Positions 22,401-32,687 of a stretch of DNA of 64,000 nucleotides are shown piece after piece. The stretch lies in contig MU270022.1 of NCBI GenBank assembly GCA_021432635.1, forward strand, positions 1,054,001 to 1,118,000, in the 5' to 3' direction. The notes under the pieces were generated by a model that saw only the letters and a program-made list of their open reading frames with translations, ran no database searches and had not been told where the DNA came from. Each line of letters opens with the position of its first letter. Position 1 is the stretch's first letter. This DNA comes from Thozetella sp. PMI_491 (lineage: Eukaryota; Ascomycota; Sordariomycetes; Chaetosphaeriales; Chaetosphaeriaceae). The position numbers were made by a program, and so were the translations under genes.

Positions 22401-25400
22401 GCGTCCAAGACGGCCGGGTGGAACAGTAAATCAGTCCCTTCGATGTCTGAGACCGAGCCGCTGGCGTACCCAAGCTTACGCTCTAGCCCTGTCAATGCTC
22501 GAAAGGAGCCCGAGTATTGGTAGCCCATCGTGCCTAAATAATCGTAAAACTCATCGGCCCGCACACCGGTCTTAAGTTGACCAAGAGGGTGTGGGCTCCT
22601 TGGCGGGAGAGCAGTGGTGCACTGCTTGCCGAGAGAGACGCGTACGCGCCCACTGGCCAGCAGAGAAAGCGCACGGGTGTCCTTGACAGCGGCTGCTTCG
22701 TAGGTGAAGCTAGCTTCGACAACCTCGGCAGTCCGTACGATATCTGTAAGAGAAAAGATGGTTTCGGCCGTCATGTCGTCGTCGTTGAAGACCAAAGCCC
22801 GCCCAAGTTCCAGATCTAGCACTTCGAGGAAGGAAACTGGACTGTCCTTGCACAGCCGCAACGCTGCCTCTAGCGCCATCACGATGTACCCAGCCGCTGG
22901 AAAGACGGCCTGGCCCTGTAGACGGTGATCATTGATCCATGGGACATCTTTCGTCCGTAAGATGTGACGCCAGCGCATCACTCGCGCTGTGCTGTCCGGG
23001 GTTGCGTGGCCGAGCAGTGGGTGTACAGGCCCCGGACGGTGCCTCTGTGCTTTGGCGTAACGCGATTCATGCCAGTACTCATTCGAATGGTCCCAGGCAT
23101 AAGAAGGGAGGCCTTTAACTAGCTTGCAGAGCGGCGCTTCTGGACCTGACAAGAACCTGTCGTACGCTCCAAGGTCAACATGTCCCTTCCCGCAAAGTGT
23201 CCATATCATGCCAAGGCCATCAGCCACGGCTTCAATCGCGCCTTTCTTCCGGTTGAGCAGTCCGGTATAGGGTATAGGCTGGTCCGTGAGGTCCTGGATG
23301 GTCCGAAGCGCCGGTGACTTGAGGGCCGGGTGGGGGCCAACTTCGACGGCCATGTGAAAATAACTCTTGGCAGCCCAGGCAGCCTGGATCGCCTGCATGA
23401 AAAGCACAGGGCTGGTAAGGTTATCACACCAGTATTTACCTCGCAGCTCGTCAGTCATGTCAAGTCCCATCTCGCGCTCATGAACGCTCGAGAACCAAGC
23501 ACACTTTCCACCTGCCAGTGGCTTGACATTCAAGGAGGAGAGAGCCTGCAGGTAGCTTTCGGCGCAGGTAAGCATATGATGTGAGTGGTATGCTTTGTCG
23601 ACTTTGAGCAGCCTGGCGGACTTCTCCTCATCCTCGAGGATCACTTGGAGACGCTCGACGGCATCTTTGTCGCCCGAAAGCGTCACGCTCACCGGCGAGT
23701 TGACTGCCGCAATACCAACCCGTCCCCGGAACTTGCGGGAGCCGCAGACCTCTTCCATGTCGCTGACTGTGCTTTCGACTGCCATCATGGCACCTTCCTG
23801 TCCTTGCCGGCCTTTCGCCAGGCCGGACAGAAGCCCGCGGTAGTAAGCGATGCAGATGGCATCCTCTGCAGAGATAAAACCAGCGGCATACGCAGCTGCA
23901 ATCTCGCCGGACGAGTGGCCCACCACAGCGGAGAAAGAGACCCCCGCGGCGTAAAGCATATCGATCAGCATGATCTGCACTGCTGTGCAAAGCGGCTGCG
24001 AGAAGACAGCCTCGTGGATACGGGAAGAGGCGGCATTTTTTCGAAGCTCTATCAAGAGCGACCAATCTGGGCGATCAGCATTGGGGAGCCTCGAAAGCCT
24101 CAGATCAAGACGTTCGAGCACTTGGCGAGCGGCGACGGACGTCTCAATAAGCTCTGATCCCATGCGCGCCCATTGGGCGCCCTGGCCAGTGAACACTCCG
24201 AGGATACGCGGCGTCCGGTCCTCAGATGCTTGTAGCAGGGATCGTACCCCTATTCCGCCATCATCACCTTCCCGCGAGAGCTTTAGCCTCTCCTGTATCT
24301 TTGAGCAGAGGTCAGGGACGCTGGAGGCCGCGATAGTGGTGCTGATCGGGAGGCGCGAGCGTCGAGAGTGTAGGGTATATGCCAAGTCTTTGAGATTTGG
24401 AGCGTCGCCATTCGCTCCCTGCAAGAAGTCGCAGAATGTATCGATATATGAGGCTAATGAAATTCTTGATGTTGCGGAAAAGACAAAGGGCGCGAAGACG
24501 GTGGAATCGACGTCCGCGGTGGTTGCGTCGCTAGGCGGCGCATAGTGTTCTACAATTGCGTGGGCGTTTGCGCCCCCAAACCCGAAGCTAGGGGTAAGTC
24601 AGTTGTGTAACAAACAAATAAACAAGCTTTCTTAGGTAGCATGGGTTATTACCAGTTCACGCTGGCTCTGCGGACAGCGGCAGTTTGTGGCCACGGCAGT
24701 GCCTCGGTGGGTACACGCAGGTTGGCATAGAAGGGCTCGATCTTGGGATTGAGACGGCGGAAGTGCATGTTAGGCGGGATGGTTGCATTCTGAACGGCCA
24801 AAGAGGCCTTGAGGAGCGCCGCCAGCCCGGCTGTACCCTCGGTATGCCCTATGACGGACTTGATGCTACCGACATAGAGCTTCTCGGGCCCTTCCGCTAC
24901 ATCCGTCTTGCCCGGGAAGAAGGCCGAGGCGATCGCTTCAGCTTCGATGGGATCACCTACGAAAGACAGTCAGCAAGGTTACTTTTGTGCATGCATTATT
25001 ACAAGCACTCACCAACAGCCGTTCCCGTGCCGTGGGCCTCGAAGAACTGAGGACGGTCGGCTGGGTTGGCTAGATCCAGGCCGGCGCGCTCATAACATGC
25101 TCGAATAAGGCTCGCCTGTGCCGATGGACTTGGCCTGCGATGGCTTTGCTCAGCATAAACTCGAGAGTTGAGAGAGGAAGAAAACTCACATCGTCAAGCC
25201 AGGAGTTCGTCCGTCCTGGTTGCTGCCCACTTCGCGGATTACGCATTCTATCGTGTCACCGTCGGCCACGGCGGCGCTGAGCGTCTTCAAAATTACGGCG
25301 GCGACGCCCTCGCCGCGGGCGAAGCCGTTCACGTCGGCGTCCCACATCCGGGAGCGACCCTCAGGCGAGAGCATGCGGAGCTTGCTAAAGCTAATGAAGT

Positions 25401-26055
25401 ACTGTGGATCCAGGATCAGATTCGTGCCGGCGGCCACGGCGACGCGGGACTGGCCGGTGCGGAGCTGCTGCACGGCCTGGTGGACCGCGATGAGACTGGA
25501 GCTGCATGCTGTATCGATGGTCATGGATGGTCCGTGCCAGTCGAAGAAGTACGAGACGCGGTTGGACACGAGCGCGCGCGACGTGCCGGTCGCATGGTAC
25601 ATGGAGATGGTATCCTCGTCTCGCAGCATGAGACGCTCGTACTCGGACGCCATGGCGCCGGCGTACACGGCCGTGTCGGAGCCCTGGAGGCTCTCCATGG
25701 GAAGGCCTGCGGCCTCGAGCGCCTCGTAGACGGTCTCGAGCAGCAGACGGATCTGCGGGTCAAGGGCCTCGGCCTCGGCCGGCCGAATTCCAAAGAATCG
25801 CGCATCGAAGCGGCGGGGTGTGTCGTCGCCTGCCAGCAGGTATGCTTCCCTCGCGTTGCTGTGTCCTGCGTACTGCCCATCCTCGTGGTAGAAGCCGTCT
25901 GCGCTGAAGCGGCTCTTAGGGACCGGAGCCAAGAGGTCTCTGGGGTCCCGGATGAGCTCCCAAAGCTTGGACGGCGTGTCGCTGTAGCCCGGGAGCCGAC
26001 ACCCAGTCCCAATGACCGCTATGGGCTCCGGGGGGGTCCTGCTGTGAGTCGCCAT
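13475..26055 (-). CDS. hybrid PKS-NRPS megasynthase (KS-AT-DH-MT-ER0-KR-ACP-C-A-T-R)
   Basis: Nine exons: 26055-25190, 25134-25013, 24956-24653, 24587-22157, 22088-19273, 19188-19100, 19026-16923, 16861-16509 and 16446-13475. They sum to 12057 nt, or 4018 residues, with every joint in frame. KS has DTACSSSL (Cys about 184), EAHGTGT and [11 protein letters not shown] has GQGAQW and GHSSGE (Ser about 656). DH has H at about 984 in [11 protein letters not shown]. The methyltransferase has [13 protein letters not shown] near 1430. A long psiKR/degenerate ER stretch follows. KR has GLTHSLG and Tyr about 2269 in NYSAAN; ACP Ser is about 2449 in MGTDSL. The C domain (about 2590-3020) has HSLVVDG in place of HHxxxDG. 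The A domain keeps [22 protein letters not shown] and the A10 Lys. T has GGTSLL. The R domain has GATGYLGRG and YASSK. It makes the cluster's scaffold in the cytosol and needs a trans enoyl reductase. Confidence 0.96.
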
Positions 26056-26755
26056 ACTGGGGAGCGCAAAGGGAGCATCTGCACGGCATCAAAGAGCCCT
26101 TGCCATCGAGGGTTGGCGTCGTTGGGGAATCCTCCTTTTCATCGGCGCCGCCGATGTTGCTCTCCCCCCCAGGCTCGCCCCAGGGCGTGAAATCCACTAC
26201 GTGCTAGCAGGTGGGTCAATCCTTAGGACCGTGCTCCTATTTCCTGAACAGGTAAAATCGGTCCTAACATTAGGATGGCTGGTAGCGTAGGTACCGAGGT
26301 TGCAGCGTGGCAATACCAGAGCCTGACGCGCTAGCTGGGGTCCTTCGGATCTGAGCTGGGGCTGCCTGCTAAGCTTGCTAGGTAAGATGCCCGCTCCCGA
26401 GATAGCCGGAGCTAGTATTAATAGAAAATAGCACTGCCCTCATATCCAACCCGACATTGCGGTTGGCCGCCCTGTCCTGCCTCTCTTCACTCTCGTCATC
26501 AGTTTACGGCCCGATCATGGCCAGCTATGCACGCCCGGGGCCAACGCCACAGATCCTGACTCCTAACTCCCGAAGCGAGCAGCAGTCCTCTCCCGCGCCT
26601 CACACTCCCGCCCGAGCTGAGCATCTAGGTACGGATCGGCATCTGCATTCCCGAAATAGAGGTTGCTCCGGGGTAGGCACCTATAGCCGCTGTCTCTTGT
26701 GCTACGTTGGCTGCGGGGACCGATGTGGTTCCCCGATCAAGCGGCTCCGTGGGCG
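26056..26755 (-). promoter_or_regulatory. PKS-NRPS promoter region
   Basis: About 700 bases between the megasynthase start and the stop of the upstream regulator, both on the minus strand. It contains a 15-bp perfect palindrome (separate entry), runs of C near 26165, and otherwise no gene. Confidence 0.6.
26141..26155. promoter_or_regulatory. palindrome ATCGGCG-C-CGCCGAT, candidate Zn2Cys6 operator
   Basis: Perfect inverted repeat with 7-bp arms, 86-100 bases upstream of the PKS-NRPS ATG. It contains CGG-N2-CCG and TCG-N7-CGA, the kind of paired triplets bound by zinc-cluster dimers. The half-site recurs upstream of the trans-ER and the exporter. Regulator binding is inferred. Confidence 0.45.
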
Positions 26756-28369
26756 CTATGGGGCTATGTGGCTACGCAGCAGCCGCCTGGCTTTCCTCAT
26801 ATCTCTCCGCAGGGATCTAATGCCCCCCTTGCCCTCCTCCGGCCGGCCTATATCCTCCTTCCGGATCATGGCCGCAGCGGTGTCCAAAAAGCCCCCATTT
26901 ATCAGTAAGCCCTCCTGCCCTCCAGGGCGTCTTCCGATGCGCAGTTCTTGCGGCAATCCAAGAAGCGCCTCTATCTTCTCAAACATATTTGTCACTAGCT
27001 GTATGAGCATGGTAGCCTGCAGGTTGCCGGATTCTGTGCGGCGGTTAGCCAGATAGAACGAGCCGCAGACGCGGCAGAAGCGCAGCGGGGACGTACCGAC
27101 GGCCAAGCTGCCAAACCCGCCGAGGCCAGGAATGGGCCCGATAGAATGCTCATCGCTCTCGGCGACGTCCTGCAGATACCGCTGTATGCGGTTAAAGAGT
27201 GCCACATGCAGCCTCAGAAGGTAGATGTAGCATGTGAGAATGAGCAGCACCGTCGCTGTGTCAAGCGGAGCCTTGGGAAGGACGCCCCGGCCGGATGGGG
27301 TCGACGCGTCGGAGAAGTCAGACGACTCGCTGCTACTGTTGTAGTCTGCCAAGACATCTGGAGTGCCGCCTCGGCTCCTGCGGCGGCTGGGAGCGGGGCC
27401 AAGGCGGCGATCGTAGGAGGACGAGGAGGGGCGTATTGAGCGTACGGCGACGCTCAAGATGTCTACGTAGAGGCGTGTGCTGTTAAGGATGTCCTCGAGT
27501 GGGCTCGCGGCTCCGCTCGGTGCGACGGTGAGGGACCTAAGCGTGGTCGGTCCCGACCGGCCCACGATCCGCCGCAGCTGTCTGAAGAGGTCCAGGCTCA
27601 TCTCGGAGAGCTGCTCCGCGTGTCTAGGGCCATCCCCGCAGCCATCTTCCTCAGGAACGACGAGGTCTAGGTCCATGGAGCCGATGCTCCCCGGCGTGGG
27701 AAGCGCAGAGACGCTCTCTGGCCCCATCAGCGAGGGGCTGGGCTCGAGTCTAGACAGCGGCGGTGACGGTGGCTGGCCCACACAGGTGGCCCGTGGCGCG
27801 GCACTCGGTGCAGGATCATTTAGGGACTGCAGGGGCTTGTCGCCATGATCCGTAGTAAACAAGAGGTCCAGCGACGTCATATCCGAGTTCCACGCGCCGC
27901 CGACGGCGCTGGGTACGGAACTGGTCGTGGGAAAGGGCAACACGGTCGCCGCCGACTCGGTCATGGACGTCCACGCGCTGCCGGCAAAGACGGCGACGCG
28001 TGATGTTTCGGTCGCCGCCCGCGCGAGGGAATGGGAGGAATCTGGGGCCGACCAGGTGTACTGCCGAGGGCCCGGCAGCGCGGTCGGTGGCGTCCTGCAC
28101 TGGGGTTGCTGCTGCGAAGCACGGTCCAGGTTCGCGCTGCGACGCCTGCGTTTGCGCATTCCACCGACGGTGCCGTCGTCGTGGGCGAAATAGTTGCGCA
28201 TGTGGTATATCGGGCTTGTGATGCACGGAACGTGTGCGCTGGCGCACCGGTCGCAGGGCCCGTCCGACTCGGCCGACTGGCGCGGGCACCTCAGCTTCTG
28301 GCACCGGCAGCGGTCGCAGGCCGAGCGCCTGGCCGAGACGCCCGGCTTGGCCAGCTGCTGCCCCCGCAT
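26756..28369 (-). CDS. cluster-specific Zn(II)2Cys6 regulator, AflR-like layout
   Basis: Single-exon nuclear regulator of 537 residues. I start at MRGQQLAKPG; the open frame extends to 28459, but the extra 30 residues precede a typical N-terminus. The zinc cluster is CDRCRCQKLRC followed by CDRCASAHVPC (C-x2-C-x6-C-x10-C-x2-C-x6-C), then a basic RKRRRRS stretch. A Ser/Pro-rich middle follows, and a C-terminal helical domain (ILTCYIYLLRLHVALFNRIQRY, TMLIQLVTNMFEKIEALLG) like the AflR-type C-terminal domain of pathway regulators. It sits between the megasynthase and the tailoring genes, so it is the best candidate for the activator of this cluster. Confidence 0.85.
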   Translation of the reverse strand: MRGQQLAKPGVSARRSACDRCRCQKLRCPRQSAESDGPCDRCASAHVPCITSPIYHMRNYFAHDDGTVGGMRKRRRRSANLDRASQQQPQCRTPPTALPGPRQYTWSAPDSSHSLARAATETSRVAVFAGSAWTSMTESAATVLPFPTTSSVPSAVGGAWNSDMTSLDLLFTTDHGDKPLQSLNDPAPSAAPRATCVGQPPSPPLSRLEPSPSLMGPESVSALPTPGSIGSMDLDLVVPEEDGCGDGPRHAEQLSEMSLDLFRQLRRIVGRSGPTTLRSLTVAPSGAASPLEDILNSTRLYVDILSVAVRSIRPSSSSYDRRLGPAPSRRRSRGGTPDVLADYNSSSESSDFSDASTPSGRGVLPKAPLDTATVLLILTCYIYLLRLHVALFNRIQRYLQDVAESDEHSIGPIPGLGGFGSLAVGTSPLRFCRVCGSFYLANRRTESGNLQATMLIQLVTNMFEKIEALLGLPQELRIGRRPGGQEGLLINGGFLDTAAAMIRKEDIGRPEEGKGGIRSLRRDMRKARRLLRSHIAP

Positions 28370-30415
28370 TTTTGGAACGATGCTTGGCTCTCGGATCGGC
28401 CCAATCACTAATTCGGTCAAGACAAGGCGTAGACAGTGCGGTGAGAACAAAAGGTCCAAATCGTCTCTTTCAGAATGCTAAGACGTAGTAGCACAGCACG
28501 ATCGCCAGTTGTGTAGTAGCACGCTTTTGCTGTTTCCGTCGACGGATTGCGATATTAGGAGGGGGGGGGGGGCCTCAGGGGGGCCCTCAAGGTAGCCAAT
28601 GCCCTAGCGCGCGTTTGGCGGTCGGGCGCCTGACAAGGACTACGGTTGCTCTGCCGTTGGTCGTCCTAGAGAGCTGGACGGCCCACCGGCGACCAAAGTG
28701 CGCGTATCGTTCTTGCGAACTGCCACGTTCCAACTGACCGTAGGTAATACGACAACTGGCTCCCGGGGTCCTTTCGCCTACCACTCGGGCCACGCTGCCC
28801 CCCCTTGGCCAATGGTGCGGCCTCCCGCGCATCCGGGCACCCTGGAAGCATGCTACCCCACGCGGCCATCCTACAGGGAGCGCCCAGACACCAGGTTGTC
28901 CAATCAATACCCCTGCTGGTTTGGCCTTTGCACCTGGACATGTTGGACTTCACCCAACGGTTACGTCCCCCCCCCCCCCCCGGCAAGCCACCGGGCGGGG
29001 CCACTACACCTCCATCTCTCGTTCAGCCGCTCACGGGCGGAGATTGGGGCCACTAGACTGGGTGCCGTGCCTCTTCTTCCGCCTTCTTTTCAGATTGAAC
29101 TCGTCCCGTGCATGGTGATCGACGCAATTCTCCTACCCATCTACCGGAGGCGCGGCCGTTCGTACCGCGTCGTCTAGCCCTCGGGGCTGCGACGAGGATG
29201 GGACTACCCGTCCCGGCGGTTCGACGCCCCCGCAATGCGTTGCGCTGTGTTGCGTTACGCTGCGTCTCGGTATTATTGTCTAATCGTTCGCCTGTGACAC
29301 CCCGCGCACTGAAGACGGCGAGGATCGACACAAGTCGCGCTTAGCTATACGCTCGCATTCGTAAAGTGCAACTCGACCACCCGCTTTTCCTGGACCTGGG
29401 CTAGGGGGTCCGCGCAAGGTCTGCCATTTGCGAGCAAGGCGAGAGGGACTAGGAGCCAGGAGGATGCAGCCGTCCCGGATCCTACACTGCAACCCTATGG
29501 ACGCAAAGGGCAAGTCGTGAGTTGAGCTTGGTGGGTGGACCCCTGCCTGCAAAGGACCTGGCTGGCGTGTAGAGATGGACTAGGGACGACTAGAGCTTAG
29601 CTTGCCTAGGGGCACCGTCAGGGCCCACGGGCTTATCTATCTGGTGCGGAGGAAGGATTGCCTGCCTGCCGATGGCGCCCCATCGAGGAAGCTTCCCTGA
29701 TGCAACGCGAGCACTTGGCACGTTGCTGATGCCCCAATTTCAAAAGTACAATCTCCATTGCAGACAAGGCCGTGGCCCGCTGCCTTGGCCGCAAGTAGAT
29801 TAGCTATGGGCCCCTCCGTCGCCATCGGGGGAGTCGGGTCGGCGGGGGTGGGGGGGTAGAGGGCACAAAGAAAGGGCATGGACAACGGGGGGGATAGGTA
29901 GGGGGTAGGTGGGTGGAACTGGTGCGATAGAACAGGTGGGTAGAACAGGTGGGCTGATAGGGCAACGTCGGAGCAAGTGGGAGGGGGTTACGGTGCAACT
30001 GAGCGAGCCCCCCTTCCCCTCCTCCTCCCCTAGCCGCTGGCTCGCAGGGAGGATTCGAATGCTCCCCGTAGCTGCACCGCTGCACCACACCACTGCCGAC
30101 TAAGCCGGATCCTGAAAACGGCTCCCGGGACCAAGTACCTCCAGGCCGTCCGGAGAGCCGTCCCCCCTGGGAGGCTGGGGTAACATATGACACCTCTTGT
30201 GCTCGCATCTCACTTCCGGGCTGTGCTTTCTTACAAACTTTCAACCCTGGGTTGTCCTGTTGTCCCGTCTCCGTGCCCGGTCCAACTTGCACCAACGTCA
30301 GAGTTCGCGCCCTCTCCCCGCTCAACTGCAACTGCACAACTCTTGCCCCGCCTAACACTGCACGTCGCCGACCAACCAACCTCACCGAGCTCGACGAGCA
30401 GCAGTAGCAGACGCA
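28370..30415. other. 2-kb GC-rich intergenic region with homopolymer runs and a weak tRNA-like box
   Basis: No convincing gene. It holds G12 near 28560, a C run near 28968-28981, an imperfect GCGTTGC tandem near 29237-29275, and AGAACAGGTGGG direct repeats near 29930-29955. On the minus strand at about 30035-30110 there is a tRNA-like stretch: an A-box-like TTAGTCGGCAGTGG followed by ATTCGAATCC. Its T-arm does not pair properly, so I do not call a tRNA. Long open frames here are low-complexity and lack homology. Confidence 0.45.
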
Positions 30416-31562
30416 ATGGGTTCCAAGATGCTTTCCGACCCGGATGTGCGCGCCGTCTTCGTGATGTGCGTCGTCACGATACCGCTGGCCATCGTCGCCC
30501 CTCTCCTCCGCTTCATCTCGGCTCGGCGCCTGGGCCGGACGCAGAGTGCCGAAGACTGGTGCGCGTACGGCGCCGTCGCTGTCCACCTTGCCTACGTCTC
30601 TACCACCATCCACGGTTTGTGCCTTCCTCATCCTGTAACCCCACGGCTTGTCGCTCTTGGACTGACTCTTACTCTTCACTAGGCGTGGCCTTTTTGGATG
30701 GTCGTGGTATCTTTGAGCTTACCCTCGACGACATCCTCTACATCGGCAAGGTAAATACACGCCAGGACTGCTTCTTCGCGTCGCATTCTCTAACCAATGC
30801 CATAGATCTACTATGCAGTTCCGCCTCTGTTCGTCCTCAACCAGGTGCTGAGCAAGCTGAGCATTTGCCTGCTCTATCACCGTGTCTTTGGCGTCATCCC
30901 CCACTTCAACCGCTGGATCTACATCGTCGATGCCCTCACCGTCGCCTGGGGTTGCGCTGCGCTCCCCGTCTTCCTATTCAGCTGCACGCCCATCAGCAGG
31001 GGCTGGAACCTCCTGGAGGCCGGCACCTGCGTCGACTACCCTACCTCGGTCGCCGGTGTCGAGTCCGTAAACTCGGCCATTGATTTCGGCCTGGTCGTCC
31101 TTGCCTGGTTCATGCTCCAGCCATTGACTTCGCTCGCGACGAGGGTGAAGCTCGGCGTCATTTTCGCCATCGGTGGCCTGTAAGTGCTTGACCGCCATCT
31201 TGCCCCCCCCGAGATGCTTCTCCCCCCGCGCTCGCTCGCTAACAAAATCGATAGGGCTGGCATTGTGGGTATCGTGAAGATCGCCGAGACGTATACTTTT
31301 GTCGGAGGTAAGACAGCTCTCCACCGCTCGGTTAGCAGCATGCACGGACTGACGATCTCTCTTCCCCGCAGTTGTGAACTACATGACTGGTCTCTGGGCC
31401 ATTGTCCAGATGGCATGCAGCATTATCTGCTGCTGCGCACCCACCTACAAGCCCATCTTGCCCCGCGGCGAGTTCTTCTCGCGCCTGTCGGAATCCTTCT
31501 CGCGTCTCATTTCCTCTCGAAGGCGGGGCAGCAGCGACACCTCTGAGAAGCTGCCCTATTAA
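30416..31562 (+). CDS. rhodopsin-like seven-TM integral membrane protein
   Basis: Five exons (30416-30614, 30683-30750, 30806-31179, 31255-31307, 31372-31562) give 294 residues. All four introns have canonical ends and keep frame. The protein matches the large fungal family annotated as rhodopsin-domain or SAT4-like integral membrane proteins: an N-terminal helix (VFVMCVVTIPLAIVAPLLRF), the LDDILYIGK loop, LSKLSICLLYHRVF, VAWGCAALPVFLFSCTPI, the W-containing loop GWNLLEAGTCVDY, and final helices with a basic, serine-rich tail. It lies between the pathway regulator and the P450, inside the cluster. Members occur often in secondary-metabolite clusters, but their function is not settled; sensing, transport or scaffolding are all guesses. 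Confidence 0.85.
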
Positions 31563-32687
31563 ACGCCTGGTCTGGGCCACCCCTGAGCGAACAAGGGAGG
31601 GGGGCTATTGCGTTTTGGTCTAGCGCGCATGTCTTCCAGCCGATAAGGCACGGTGTTGGGCGAACGGCCGCTATTGGGGCGGAGAGCACGAGAACACATA
31701 CACGAAAGAAGGCTACGATAGTGCCTTACGAAATTATGCTTTGGAGTTATTGGACTGGGGGGTTGGGAGTCAACCTAGGGGCGTTATGTGTTCCGATTAT
31801 ACTTTTAGGGACCAATACCATGTAGAAAACGCTGTATTAGCTTAGCTACGAATCACTCGTTAAATCACCCTTGTGTCGTCTTGTGAATGTCGCTTGTGTG
31901 TGCTATTGATATCGCTTGTATGATCCTTGAGGGCCTGAATATCGCTTGGATATGTTCTAGGCCGCCACCCCCCCTCCCCCTTTTCACGCGGATAATAGCA
32001 GCCGCTGTATTGTAACCGACCGCGAACCCCGCCCGTGAACGCTCAATCACCTCCCCCCTTCTTCTTCTTCTGCTTCCTCCTCCCTCCTTCTCATGCACGT
32101 CAAGGTGCGTACGCTAGAAGCATTCTCCTTTCTAGAACATCACCCGCTCATGCGTTGTTTGGGGTGGGTGCGGGAGGTGGGTGAGTGTTGCATGAGGACC
32201 CTACCAACATCAGCTCCGGCGACCAACAGGACGCGACGATGGGCCGGGTGCCTGCAAGAACACGACGACGGCCCGCGCAGCAGACACACCCCACTTGTGC
32301 ACGAAGGATTCGTGGGTGGGTTGCACTACTGTGTATAGGTGACCGGAACTATGTAGCCCAAATGGGTTAACTAGCCCCGAACCCCACATTCGCCGCTCGA
32401 CTTCCGCTTTCTACGCGATGTAACTGATAATGGGAGCTTGTCTTGAATCCTTCGGAGCACGGAGGCAGTGTGTGCGATGCGAATGGTCCGTTATGCACGG
32501 GCATTACGGCGGCATTAAGCCAAACTGGGCCCGATACGCATTCTTCAGCTTGTCCATGCTCTGGGAGGCTGCGCTCGGCACTTAAAGGTCCAGCAGCCGA
32601 AAGTCTCTCTGCGAAGCTACCGGGCTGGCTTGGATCGCTTCCGTGGGGGCTCTAGGATACACGTCAGGGTTGAAACCGAGTATCAAA
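31563..32687. other. intergenic, P450 promoter side
   Basis: About 1.1 kb between two plus-strand genes. It contains a pyrimidine-rich CTTCTTCTTC tract near 32060-32095 and several short C runs. No gene recognised; it should include the terminator of the membrane-protein gene and the P450 promoter. Confidence 0.45.

Noticed and set aside
25168-26190. 340-codon plus-strand open frame
   Set aside because: Antisense shadow of the KS exon; it has no homology and its composition follows the opposite strand's codon use.
30035-30110. possible tRNA gene on the minus strand
   Set aside because: A B-box-like ATTCGAATCC is present, but the T stem does not pair with a seven-base loop and no acceptor stem can be closed.
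29804-30679. 291-codon minus-strand open frame
   Set aside because: Low-complexity frame across homopolymer-rich intergenic DNA and the first exon of the membrane-protein gene; no domain visible.
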